64,000 nt of DNA from Bradyrhizobium oligotrophicum S58 (GTDB lineage Bacteria > Pseudomonadota > Alphaproteobacteria > Rhizobiales > Xanthobacteraceae), in the NCBI RefSeq assembly GCF_000344805.1, contig NC_020453.1, forward strand, positions 4,993,001 to 5,057,000, written 5' to 3'. How positions within the stretch are numbered: position 1 is the stretch's first letter; every line of letters starts with the position of its first letter. Shown piece after piece: positions 53,807 to 64,000 of the stretch. The translations under genes and the position numbers were made by a program. The notes under the pieces were generated by a model. It searched no databases, had not been told where the DNA came from, and saw only the letters and a list, made by a program, of their open reading frames with translations.

Positions 53807-54701
53807 GGCGGATGCTCTCGGTGGCTCGATCGAGAATGCGCTGAGCTGCGGCCGCCTCGGCCTTCAGGACCGGCCACTCCGGGACCTTGCTGTCCCATTC
53901 GATCAACGTCGGTACGGGCCCGCAGCGGGCGATCACGATCTCGAATAGTTTCCAGACCGCATCGGCGACCGGTCCGTCATGGCTGTCGATCAGCAGCAGA
54001 TCGCCATCGTCGCTGTGCTGCTCGGCATGGCCGGCGAGGTGGATCTCGCCGACACGCGCAAGGGGAAATTCGTTCAGATAATCCAGCGCTGCGAAGCCGT
54101 GATTGGTTGCAGAGACGAAGACGTTGTTGACGTCGAGCAGCAGCCTACAGCCGGTCCGCTGCGTGATGCTGCGAAGGAAATCAGTTTCGCTGATCGTGGA
54201 GTTGCGAAAGGTGACGTAGGTTGCGGGATTCTCCAGCAGGATGGGCCGCCGGAGCGCCTCCTGGACCTGGTCGACATGATCGCAGACCCGCGCCAGCGTT
54301 GCCGCCGTATACGGGAGTGGCAGCAGGTCATTGAAGAAGCTGGTCGCGTGCGTGGACCACGCCAGATGTTCGGACACCAGCGTGGGCTGGTAGCGTGCGA
54401 CGAGCCCGCGAAACCGGGCGAGGTGGTCACGGTCGATCGGGGAATGACCGCCGATCGACATGCAGACGCCGTGCAGCGACAGCGCATGGTCGCAGCGGAC
54501 ACGCTCCAGCGCGCGATGCGGCGGCCCGCCGGCGCCCATGTAGTTCTCGGCATGCACCTCGAAGAAGCCGCGCTGCGGCGGCTCCCCGAGGATCGCGGGA
54601 AGATGCTCGTGCTTGAAGCAGGTGCCCGCCACACCGCCGAGCGGCGGCGGGAAGCGAAGGGGCATGCGCGTTGAACCCCGCAGCGAGATCCGATCTGTCA
54701 T
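53796..54701 (-). CDS. bufB: BufB (DUF692), multinuclear iron RiPP-modifying enzyme
   Basis: A 301-residue DUF692 TIM-barrel protein of the MbnB group. Metal-ligand regions are visible in order: [40 protein letters not shown] and D-S-H-D. Such enzymes modify precursor cysteines to thiooxazoles or oxazolones. It lies 34 bases after bufA1. ATG at 54701. Confidence 0.92.
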   Translation of the reverse strand: MTDRISLRGSTRMPLRFPPPLGGVAGTCFKHEHLPAILGEPPQRGFFEVHAENYMGAGGPPHRALERVRCDHALSLHGVCMSIGGHSPIDRDHLARFRGLVARYQPTLVSEHLAWSTHATSFFNDLLPLPYTAATLARVCDHVDQVQEALRRPILLENPATYVTFRNSTISETDFLRSITQRTGCRLLLDVNNVFVSATNHGFAALDYLNEFPLARVGEIHLAGHAEQHSDDGDLLLIDSHDGPVADAVWKLFEIVIARCGPVPTLIEWDSKVPEWPVLKAEAAAAQRILDRATESIRHAA

Positions 54702-54735
54702 GCTCTCCTCCCCCTGCCCCCCGTTGTTCACCAGC

Positions 54736-57455
<2,720 letters not shown>

Positions 57456-57644
57456 CGACAGCCTTTTGCGAACGAGACCTGGGCTCATCGGCGTTGGCCC
57501 CGGGCTCGACGATCGTCGCAGATCGACCAACCGACGCGTATCGCAGCAAGAGCCTTCCGGCATTTCCATCGGCGCGACACGGCCTTCTTCATCGACGGGC
57601 CGGCGCCGCTGTGCAACGCCGGCACGGGATGTCGTCACGACAAG

Positions 57645-58200
57645 CTTCTCCACGTTTCAAACAGCAGGCATGACTGAGCCATCTCGCGGCACCTTGCGCC
57701 CGAGCTTTGCATTCGTTCGACCTCTTCGTCGGAAGAAGAGGCGCAGGGAAGACCGGGTATCGGCTGATACCCGCGGTCCGCGTGCAACAAAAAGCACGCG
57801 GCAGAACCACAGGTACAGCCCAATATCCGGCCTTCCCTGCGCGACGGTTTGACGACTTATAGGCGCTCTCCCCGGGGACCGGCTGTCTTGCCCCCGTCGC
57901 CAGCGGATCATCATCCCCGCCGGCTTGGTCTCAGCGTCGGGAGACCAGGACCACGCCACTTCGCCGTCGCCTCGCTCCGTTCGTCGGCACGGGCTGTGAC
58001 ACCCGGCTGCAGAGCAACGCGCCCGTCGCATCTCCGGCTCGACGCTTCATGACGATCGCGAAACGTCCCTCTTCAGCGAGCCGGGATGCGCGAGAATGTG
58101 GAGGTGATTTGCCCGACGAGGCAAGTGATTAGTTTGCGACAAACTGGCGCGACGGGCGGTTGACGCATGCGGGGCATGCGAGGATTGCCCGTCGGGCGGT
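57645..58200. repeat. Dispersed repeat, copy C
   Basis: About 556 bases matching copies A and B, in the same orientation. It starts CTTCTCCACGTTTCAAACA, contains the folded core (from about 57740), and ends at GCCCGTCGGGCGG. Like copy A, it is followed by a cupin gene, here 115 bases downstream. Confidence 0.85.
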
Positions 58201-58314
58201 TTAAGCCGGCTGTCTCAAATCCCATGGAGATTGCGGCGACAGCGAACCAAACATTCGCTTCCGCGTTAACCGCCACCGCTTCAAACCATCCGCCGGACAA
58301 CCCAGGTGACGCCA

Positions 58315-58659
58315 TGACTGTCCGCAAATTTGCTCCGACCGACGTTCGAACGCTCGCCCGGACAGGATGGCGACGTGTTCGCGGGCAATGTCGTCGACCA
58401 ACGCCATGGTGCGCCGATCACGATCGGCTACGGGCGTTATGCGCCCAATCAACGCCTTGTTGAGACGCTCGCCGTAGACGACGTCATGATCGTGATCGAG
58501 GGACGACTGTCGGTCTCGACCGGCGGCAGCACCGAAACCGCCGGTCCGGGCGAGATCATCCATATGCCGAAAGGCGAGCATGTCACGATCCAGTCGCATG
58601 ACGAGGGAGCGCTGACTGCCTACGTCACTTATCCGCATTGGCAGGAGGCACAGGCCTGA
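58315..58659 (+). pseudogene. Cupin (EutQ-like) gene copy with a 5' frameshift
   Basis: It is paralogous to 2666-3016. M-T-V-R-K-F-A-x-T-D-V is encoded from 58315 but a 5-base deletion relative to the intact copy puts the rest in another frame, which then reads R-S-P-G-Q-D-G-D-V-F-A to the normal C-terminus T-Y-P-H-W. A TTG at 58330 opens the second frame and could give a shortened protein lacking about the first ten residues. The cupin core is otherwise intact, so loss may be recent or partial. Confidence 0.75.
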
Positions 58660-58819
58660 GTGCTCTGACGCGGACCGCGCCCACCCTCGCTCCAAATCCA
58701 AACCTCACCAAGGCAGTTTCGTGCACGGTCACCGTAACCTGGGCACCCTTCGAATGCACTACCCCCCAAAATTCCTGATGAATTTTCTGCACTTTCACCG
58801 CAACCCGCCCAGAGGCTGA

Positions 58820-59101
58820 TTAGCGGCTAAGCCGCTCCATCGCCTCAGCAGGAGTCATTGGCAGCACGTAGTATCCAGCCCTCCATCCAGGGATAGCTTC
58901 GCACTGATCCACCTCGATCACCACGTAACGATAACCGACAAAATCATCCATGCCACTGGACGCAAACCGTGGGGGCTCCAGTCCACGGTAAAATGATGGA
59001 TCAACGTGCAAAGTCATGATGCAGCCCGAAAGAGCAAGCTCGTAAACGGCTTCTCCCAGGGTAGGATTATCGCCACCTTTTGCAAACCACACCTTTGCCA
59101 C
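58820..59101 (-). CDS. Small hypothetical protein of the DUF262-HEPN operon
   Basis: A 93-residue protein starting with GTG after GAAGG (V-A-K-V-W-F-A-K-G-G). It has no recognised domain; V-G-Y-R-Y-V-V-I-E-V-D-Q-C-E-A is a beta-rich segment. It lies 85 bases after the HEPN gene on the same strand, in AT-richer sequence. It may be an immunity, adaptor or unrelated cargo protein. Function unknown. Confidence 0.55.
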   Translation of the reverse strand: MAKVWFAKGGDNPTLGEAVYELALSGCIMTLHVDPSFYRGLEPPRFASSGMDDFVGYRYVVIEVDQCEAIPGWRAGYYVLPMTPAEAMERLSR

Positions 59102-59186
59102 GCTGCACCTTCTCGATCTGATGAACAACTTTATGACAGGCAAAAAAGAACAGCACATGAAGTGATGGTCTACGCGAACTCCCAAC

Positions 59187-59864
59187 CTATTCGGTCCCAA
59201 CTGCGTTTCGTACGTCACCCACGCCTAAACGCTTGTAACTCTCGAGAGTCGCCGCATTCTCGATATCGGTCTTATAGCTTCTCATCATCTGCAACACTTC
59301 GTCCGCCAAAACAATAAAATCTGCTTGGGGGAGATCCAAGTATTCACCATGAGCTACCTTGTTGCGCCTACTTACCAGACTTTCATCGATCAGCTTGAAC
59401 TTCGTTGCATAAGGCTCTGTGGAAATATCCAACGATTCAGCAATATTAACGAAGACTTTGGACGAAAGGTTCGACTCCGTATCGATGGCGCTCGACATAC
59501 TCATCTTTGCCGGCTTGTCCATTTCGGCTAGAACAAAGTCAAGAGCCTCAATATTGGACCTCGCCTTTCGGCCACTGCTTAGCAAGCCAAGACGCCCCTT
59601 CAAACCGAACACCGCAAAACAAGTCTTGAGGTCCCGATAAATGTGCCCCTGATTGTCTACGAAGTTCAGGTAGATCTCAGACGACGCCTTTATAAACCCC
59701 TCCCAGTGCGCGTAGATCAGCGCGACCCCCGCGCGGATGAAAGTTTTTGAGCTCGCAGCTTGACCCTTCGTTGCCAACTTGAAGTCAGATATTTCCTTAA
59801 TGCGCCAACTCATCTCAGCGTCGAGCGCTTCTTGAAGCTGAGACAACGTACGTATCTTCGCCAT
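59187..59864 (-). CDS. HEPN-domain protein (MAE_28990/MAE_18760-like)
   Basis: A 225-residue helical protein. The HEPN ribonuclease-type motif R-x4-H appears as R167-N-K-V-A-H172. The N-terminal Y-A-H-W-E-G-F-I-K fits the MAE_28990/MAE_18760 HEPN family. Such proteins are predicted RNases of toxin-antitoxin or phage-defence systems. It follows the DUF262 gene by 14 bases, so the two form a pair. Confidence 0.82.
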   Translation of the reverse strand: MAKIRTLSQLQEALDAEMSWRIKEISDFKLATKGQAASSKTFIRAGVALIYAHWEGFIKASSEIYLNFVDNQGHIYRDLKTCFAVFGLKGRLGLLSSGRKARSNIEALDFVLAEMDKPAKMSMSSAIDTESNLSSKVFVNIAESLDISTEPYATKFKLIDESLVSRRNKVAHGEYLDLPQADFIVLADEVLQMMRSYKTDIENAATLESYKRLGVGDVRNAVGTE

Positions 59865-59878
59865 CTTCTTTGGTCTCG

Positions 59879-60991
59879 CTACTGATTAGGATTCAGCAGC
59901 TGAGCAGCGATGGGAAGCAATTTCGAGAGACGAGTAGTCCCTCTAACTCCCGCGCCAGAACTGGTTGTAAATGCGTTGTTGTTCCAAATACCTCGAGCAA
60001 CCCGCACGATAAACCCACTTCGGTCATCCGCTTCCATAGCCTCAAGTGCAGCTACGTTATGAGAAACGCCTGTGGCGAGCACCTCAAATACGGACATGAG
60101 GAATTTCCCTGCGAACGCATGGCCGTTCCAGCGCTTGAAGGCCTGATCGCTAAGAGCTTCATCTAGATACCGAAAAGTCTTGACAAATATTGCATCTTCG
60201 CCCGCCTTATCAAAATTTCGGTTCGTCGCCATTTCGATCAAGGCCCGATCTAGGTATTCGTGAACATCTAGACCGGCGCGATAAGGAACAGAACGAAAAG
60301 AGAGAAACCGCAAAACGAGCTCCACGCCGGCCTGCGCCTCTATTGCCGAATCCGTCTGCGCGGTTGTTCTTCTGAAGGGCTCATACTCTGACAGGGCAAT
60401 TAGCCAGTGGTAGAAATCTGGATTGATCGAGACCGCAATACTATTTCTCACCTCCTGCTCGGTCAGCCCTGCACCGCCGGTGTTCAATCTTTGAAATAGC
60501 TCAAATTTTGCCGCGAGATCACTTTCGCTCTTTAGTATCTCCACGCGAACTCGCGCGCGCTTGATTTCAATCTGCAAAGACTGACCAATGCCATCTTCAG
60601 CTCCATCGCTGGAGTCGGCCCAGCGCTTTCCGTCCAAACTGGGCAGAAACTGAGTTCCATTTAGAACCAGAGGCCCGAGTTCTTGTGCGCGCTCACCCTT
60701 GAGATCGCCGGTAAGCTGGAACAGAGTAGACAGGCGCTGAAGGCCATCGATTAGCTCCCAAATACCACCCTCGTTCTGAAAAACGAAAATCGGAGGAAAA
60801 GGGATTCCGAGCAACAAAGATTCGATAAAACGAGTTTTACGTTCATCGTCCCAGCGAAACAGCCGCTGGAAGACGGGATCAATTTTCAGTTCGTTATCCT
60901 TGTACAGATTTATTAGTTCGCCGAGCGACATTTCATAGCCGTCAGTAACGACTTTTTTTCTGGCTGCCTTGACTTCATCGAGCAACGACAT
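59879..60991 (-). CDS. DUF262-family protein (ParB/GmrSD-N-like)
   Basis: A 370-residue DUF262 protein. The ParB/Srx-like core has P-V-F-Q-R-L-F-R-W near residue 40 and I-D-G-L-Q-R-L at 81-87, a variant of the usual D-G-Q-Q-R. DUF262 proteins such as GmrSD bind nucleotides and cut modified phage DNA; this one lacks a C-terminal nuclease (DUF1524) and is paired with a HEPN protein instead. ATG at 60991 with AGAGGGA upstream. AT-rich compared with guaA next door, pointing to acquisition. Confidence 0.85.
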   Translation of the reverse strand: MSLLDEVKAARKKVVTDGYEMSLGELINLYKDNELKIDPVFQRLFRWDDERKTRFIESLLLGIPFPPIFVFQNEGGIWELIDGLQRLSTLFQLTGDLKGERAQELGPLVLNGTQFLPSLDGKRWADSSDGAEDGIGQSLQIEIKRARVRVEILKSESDLAAKFELFQRLNTGGAGLTEQEVRNSIAVSINPDFYHWLIALSEYEPFRRTTAQTDSAIEAQAGVELVLRFLSFRSVPYRAGLDVHEYLDRALIEMATNRNFDKAGEDAIFVKTFRYLDEALSDQAFKRWNGHAFAGKFLMSVFEVLATGVSHNVAALEAMEADDRSGFIVRVARGIWNNNAFTTSSGAGVRGTTRLSKLLPIAAQLLNPNQ

Positions 60992-61132
60992 TCGTCCCTC
61001 TTTCAGAAAGAGACACTGACTAGACACGAAATTGTATTCTTGAAAGGAAGATCGCAACACCCCTTTGATCTTCCAGTCCAGTTCGATCCACTTCTTAAGC
61101 GTCGATGCGACAGAATTGATCTTTTAAGCCCC

Positions 61133-62737
61133 CTACTCCCACTCAATCGTCCCCGGCGGCTTGCTCGTCACGTCGTACACCACCCTATTCACGCCCTTCA
61201 CCTCGTTGATGATGCGCGTCGCCGTGTTCCCTAAGAACTTCATGTCGAACGGATAGAAGTCCGCCGTCATGCCGTCCGTCGAGGTGACGGCGCGCAGGCC
61301 GACGACGTAGTCGTAGGTGCGGCCGTCGCCCATGACGCCGACGGTCTTGACGGGGAGCAGCACGGCGAAGGCCTGCCAGATGGTGTCGTAGAGGCCCGCT
61401 TTCCGGATCTCGTCGATGTAGATGGCGTCGGCCTTGCGCAGGATGTCGAGCTTGTCGACGGTGATCTCGCCGGGGCAGCGGATGGCGAGGCCCGGGCCCG
61501 GGAACGGGTGGCGGCCGACGAACACGTCGGGCAGGCCCAGCTCGCGGCCGAGCACGCGGACCTCGTCCTTGAACAGCTCGCGCAAGGGTTCGACCAGCTT
61601 CATGTTCATGCGATCAGGCAGGCCGCCGACATTGTGGTGCGACTTGATCGTCACCGAGGGGCCGCCGGTGAAGGAGACGCTCTCGATCACGTCGGGATAG
61701 AGCGTGCCCTGCGCCAGGAAATCGGCGCCGCCGATCTTCTTGGCTTCGGCCTCGAACACGTCGATGAAGAGTCGTCCGATGGTCTTGCGCTTCGCTTCCG
61801 GGTCGGTGACACCGGCGAGCTCGCCGAGGAAGAGTTTTGACGCGTCCACGTGCACCAGCGGGATGTTGTAGTGGTGCCTGAAGAGATCGACGACGGTCTC
61901 GGCCTCGTTGAGCCGGAGCAGGCCGTGATCGACGAACACGCAGGTGAGCTGGTCGCCGATCGCCTCGTGGATCAAGACGGCTGCGACGGCGGAATCGACG
62001 CCGCCGGAGAGGCCGCAGATCACCTTGCCTTTGCCGACCTGGGCGCGGATCTTCTTGATCTCCTCGGCGCGGAAGGCGTGCATGGTCCAGTCGCCGCCGA
62101 GGCCGGCGATGTTGCGGACGAAGTTGCGGATCAGCTTGGCGCCATCCGGCGTGTGCACCACCTCGGGGTGGAACATCAGGCCGTAATATTTGCGCGCCTC
62201 GTCCTGGATCACGGCGAAGGGCGCGTTCGGCGAGACGCCGGCGACCGAGAAGCCCGGCGGCATCTGGGTGATGCGGTCGCCATGGCTCATCCACACCTGG
62301 TGCTGCTCGCCTGTCTGCCAGACGCCCTCGAACAGGCGGCTATTGGTCTTCACCTCGACGTCGGCGCGGCCGAACTCGCGGTGGTGTCCGCCCTCGACGG
62401 TGCCGCCGAGCTGGGCGGCCATCGTCATCTGGCCGTAGCAGATGCCCATCACGGGGACGCCAGAGTCGAAGATCAGCTGCGGGGCGCGCGGGGAGCCGGC
62501 CTCATGGACGGATTCGGGGCCGCCGGACAGGATCACGGCCTTAGGCCTCATCTCGCGGAAGGCGGCCTCCGCCTTCTGGAACGGCACGATCTCGCAATAC
62601 ACGCCGTCCTCGCGCACCCGGCGCGCGATCAGCTGCGTGACCTGGCTGCCGAAATCGACGATCAGGATCTTGTCGTGGAGCGCGGCCACGGAGGTGTCGG
62701 CGGCGGCGCTGGTCTGGGTGTTGGCTGGGGCTGTCAT
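61133..62737 (-). CDS. guaA: GMP synthase (glutamine-hydrolysing)
   Basis: Converts XMP to GMP using glutamine and ATP. The 534-residue protein has a class I amidotransferase domain with Cys in G-I-C-Y-G-Q and His/Glu in M-F-H-P-E-V, the PP-loop G-L-S-G-G-V-D-S, and the GMP-synthase C-terminal domain ending G-T-I-E-W-E. All catalytic residues are present. The last codons serve as the likely att core for the adjacent island. Confidence 0.98.
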   Translation of the reverse strand: MTAPANTQTSAAADTSVAALHDKILIVDFGSQVTQLIARRVREDGVYCEIVPFQKAEAAFREMRPKAVILSGGPESVHEAGSPRAPQLIFDSGVPVMGICYGQMTMAAQLGGTVEGGHHREFGRADVEVKTNSRLFEGVWQTGEQHQVWMSHGDRITQMPPGFSVAGVSPNAPFAVIQDEARKYYGLMFHPEVVHTPDGAKLIRNFVRNIAGLGGDWTMHAFRAEEIKKIRAQVGKGKVICGLSGGVDSAVAAVLIHEAIGDQLTCVFVDHGLLRLNEAETVVDLFRHHYNIPLVHVDASKLFLGELAGVTDPEAKRKTIGRLFIDVFEAEAKKIGGADFLAQGTLYPDVIESVSFTGGPSVTIKSHHNVGGLPDRMNMKLVEPLRELFKDEVRVLGRELGLPDVFVGRHPFPGPGLAIRCPGEITVDKLDILRKADAIYIDEIRKAGLYDTIWQAFAVLLPVKTVGVMGDGRTYDYVVGLRAVTSTDGMTADFYPFDMKFLGNTATRIINEVKGVNRVVYDVTSKPPGTIEWE

Positions 62738-62804
62738 GGCAAGGAATTACGCCGAGAGCACGAGTCCCGCAACCCTTCGACGGGGCCGACGCCCTTTCCT
62801 CCCC

Positions 62805-62902
62805 GTCATTCCGGGGCGCGCGGAGCGCGAGCCCGGAATCCATAACCAAGACCGGGAAGTATGGATTCCGGGCCCGCGCCAAGGGGCGCGTCCCGGAATG
62901 AC
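62805..62902. repeat. Palindromic intergenic repeat unit 1
   Basis: Inverted arms starting GTCATTCCGGGGCGCG (62805) and ending GCGCGTCCCGGAATGAC (62902), with inner GGAATCCATA/TATGGATTCC complementarity. This is the dispersed palindrome type common between genes in Bradyrhizobium-like genomes. Confidence 0.75.
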
Positions 62903-63093
62903 AGCGTGATTGTGGCGACGCCGTCAAACCCCGCGAAAGCGGGGTATCCATTACGCCGCGGCGTCTCGGTCGGCCACGACCGGCGGTGGAATACTGGGTC
63001 CCCCGCCTTCGCGGAGGACGACAGCGGAGGGTGTCCGCGGCCGCCTGCCCCGTCATCGCCGGTGGCCGTGGGGCGGCCCCGGCTCCATCCTCC

Positions 63094-63167
63094 GTCATTG
63101 CGAACGCAGCGAAGCAATCCAGGGCTGCGGGTGGGACTCTGGATTGCTTCGCTGCGCTCGCAATGAC
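63094..63167. repeat. Palindromic intergenic repeat unit 2
   Basis: Two 29-base arms (63094-63122 and 63139-63167), beginning GTCATTGCGAACGC and ending GCTCGCAATGAC, complementary except at one position. The loop is 16 bases. With unit 1 it fills most of the 460-base gap between guaA and rsmB; no gene is seen there. Confidence 0.8.
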
Positions 63168-63197
63168 GACGGAAAGAGCTTTGACGGCGGAGAGGGA

Positions 63198-64000
63198 TTA
63201 CGCCTTCTTCAGCACCGACACGAAGAAGCCGTCCGTGCCGGTGCGGCGGGGGGTCATCAGCCAGCCTTCGTCCGACTTCAGGGCGGCCTCGGCGAAGGCC
63301 TCGGCCTTGTCCCAGAGGACGGTCGCGGTCTGGTCGGGGGGCTGGATGGTGAACTCCGGGTGGCGGGCGACGAAGCTGCGGACCTGGCCGCCGTTCTCCG
63401 GCTGGAGCACCGAGCAGGTGATGTAGGCGATGCGGCCGCCGGGCTTGACCAATGCGGCTGCGCGCTCAAGCACTTCGGCCTGGTCCTTGAGGCGGATCTC
63501 GAGCGCGCCGGGGCGCATACGCCATTTGGCGTCGGGGTTGCGGCGCCAGGTGCCGGTGCCCGTGCAGGGGGCGTCGATGACGACGAGGTCGGCGGAGGCC
63601 TTGATGTCGGCGAGCGGGTCGGCGTCGCCTTTCGGCGTGCGCACGTCGGCGTTGTGGACGCCGGCGCGCGACAGCCGCTCGTGGATGGGCGCCAGCTGGC
63701 GCTTGTCGCTGTCGGTGGCGATCAGCCGGCCCTTGCCGCCCATCATCGCAGCCAGAGCGAGCGTCTTGCCGCCGGCGCCGGCACAGAGGTCGATCACCTG
63801 CTCGCCAGGCTTGGCCGCGGTGAACAAAGCCGCGAGCTGCGAGCCCTCGTCCTGGACCTCGATCGCGCCCTTGATGAAATCCTCCTCGGCATGAACGCCG
63901 GGATTGCGGGCGTCGGCGCCGAGCTGGATGCGCAGGCCGATCGGCGACCACGGCGTCGGCACGGCGCCGAGATGCTTGAGCGAGGCCTCTACTTTTTCGC
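63198..64000 (-). CDS. rsmB: RsmB-like 16S rRNA m5C methyltransferase (5'-partial)
   Basis: The C-terminal 267 residues of a Sun/RsmB-type RNA cytosine-C5 methyltransferase; the gene starts beyond the window. The SAM motif is D-L-C-A-G-A-G-G-K-T, the catalytic site D-A-P-C-T-G-T-G-T, and the second Cys lies in Y-I-T-C-S-V. It modifies 16S rRNA (C967 in E. coli numbering). The frame is open to base 64000. Confidence 0.9.
   Translation of the reverse strand, partial: EKVEASLKHLGAVPTPWSPIGLRIQLGADARNPGVHAEEDFIKGAIEVQDEGSQLAALFTAAKPGEQVIDLCAGAGGKTLALAAMMGGKGRLIATDSDKRQLAPIHERLSRAGVHNADVRTPKGDADPLADIKASADLVVIDAPCTGTGTWRRNPDAKWRMRPGALEIRLKDQAEVLERAAALVKPGGRIAYITCSVLQPENGGQVRSFVARHPEFTIQPPDQTATVLWDKAEAFAEAALKSDEGWLMTPRRTGTDGFFVSVLKKA

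Noticed and set aside
62805..63167. Possible CRISPR-like array between guaA and rsmB
   Set aside because: The units are two different inverted repeats, not regularly spaced direct repeats, so they fit dispersed palindromes.

Overview
The window looks like a chromosomal segment of a GC-rich alphaproteobacterium, most likely Bradyrhizobium or a close relative. The basis is the coding style, a complete alphaproteobacterial-type sox cluster, the guaA and rsmB housekeeping genes at the right end, and Bradyrhizobium-like dispersed repeats and palindromes. The genus is an inference; no rRNA or marker search was possible.

Layout. (1) 0-1.6 kb: a phosphoribosyltransferase-like gene followed by a VanX-like dipeptidase homologue. 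(2) 1.9-4.4 kb: a scarred region with repeat copy A, a small cupin gene, a broken duplicate of the FAD oxidoreductase found intact at 37.8 kb, and a chemoreceptor fragment fused to it tail to tail. (3) 4.6-21.5 kb: a sulfur-oxidation island. It has soxXYZABCD on the minus strand with soxW upstream, two DsrE-like proteins, an exported hydrolase, four YeeE/YedE sulfur-transport genes, a rhodanese and a chemoreceptor. On the other side are soxV, soxS and an ArsR-type SoxR with the two cysteines expected of a persulfide sensor. Four ATTC-N8-(GAAT/TGAT) sites at the promoters look like its operators. (4) 21.6-26.1 kb: repeat copy B and then an AT-richer accessory block. It holds four very small helix-turn-helix genes feeding into a winged-helix/CHAT caspase-like protease, followed by a protein with ADP-ribosyltransferase-like motifs. 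This is the best candidate for an undescribed conflict or defence system.

(5) 26.5-34.7 kb: a seven-gene minus-strand operon (YtcJ-like amidohydrolase, CobW GTPase, complete Opp/Dpp peptide-type ABC importer) with a divergent MocR/PdxR regulator. (6) 36.4-41.9 kb: TauE/SafE exporter, SnoaL-like protein plus FAD amine oxidase, and a LysR regulator divergent from an AhpD-like protein and an alpha/beta hydrolase. (7) 41.9-50.2 kb: an SDR, GST, peroxiredoxin and crotonase operon divergent from its LysR regulator across a T-N11-A operator; then an MFS transporter, an exported cupin, another peroxiredoxin-like protein and a LysR gene. (8) 50.4-52.4 kb: 3-hydroxybutyrate dehydrogenase and a patatin.

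(9) 52.5-55.1 kb: a bufferin (copper-binding RiPP) operon with DoxX, BufC (DUF2063), BufB (DUF692) and precursor BufA1, with a candidate SigF-type promoter. It is divergent from a membrane adenylate/guanylate cyclase. (10) 57.6-61.1 kb: repeat copy C, a frameshifted cupin copy, and an AT-richer DUF262 + HEPN + small-protein defence-like operon abutting the 3' end of guaA. That guaA end is echoed by an att-like sequence at 26.1 kb. (11) 61.1-64 kb: guaA, two palindromic repeat units, and rsmB running off the window.

No tRNA, rRNA, CRISPR array, integrase or transposase was seen.
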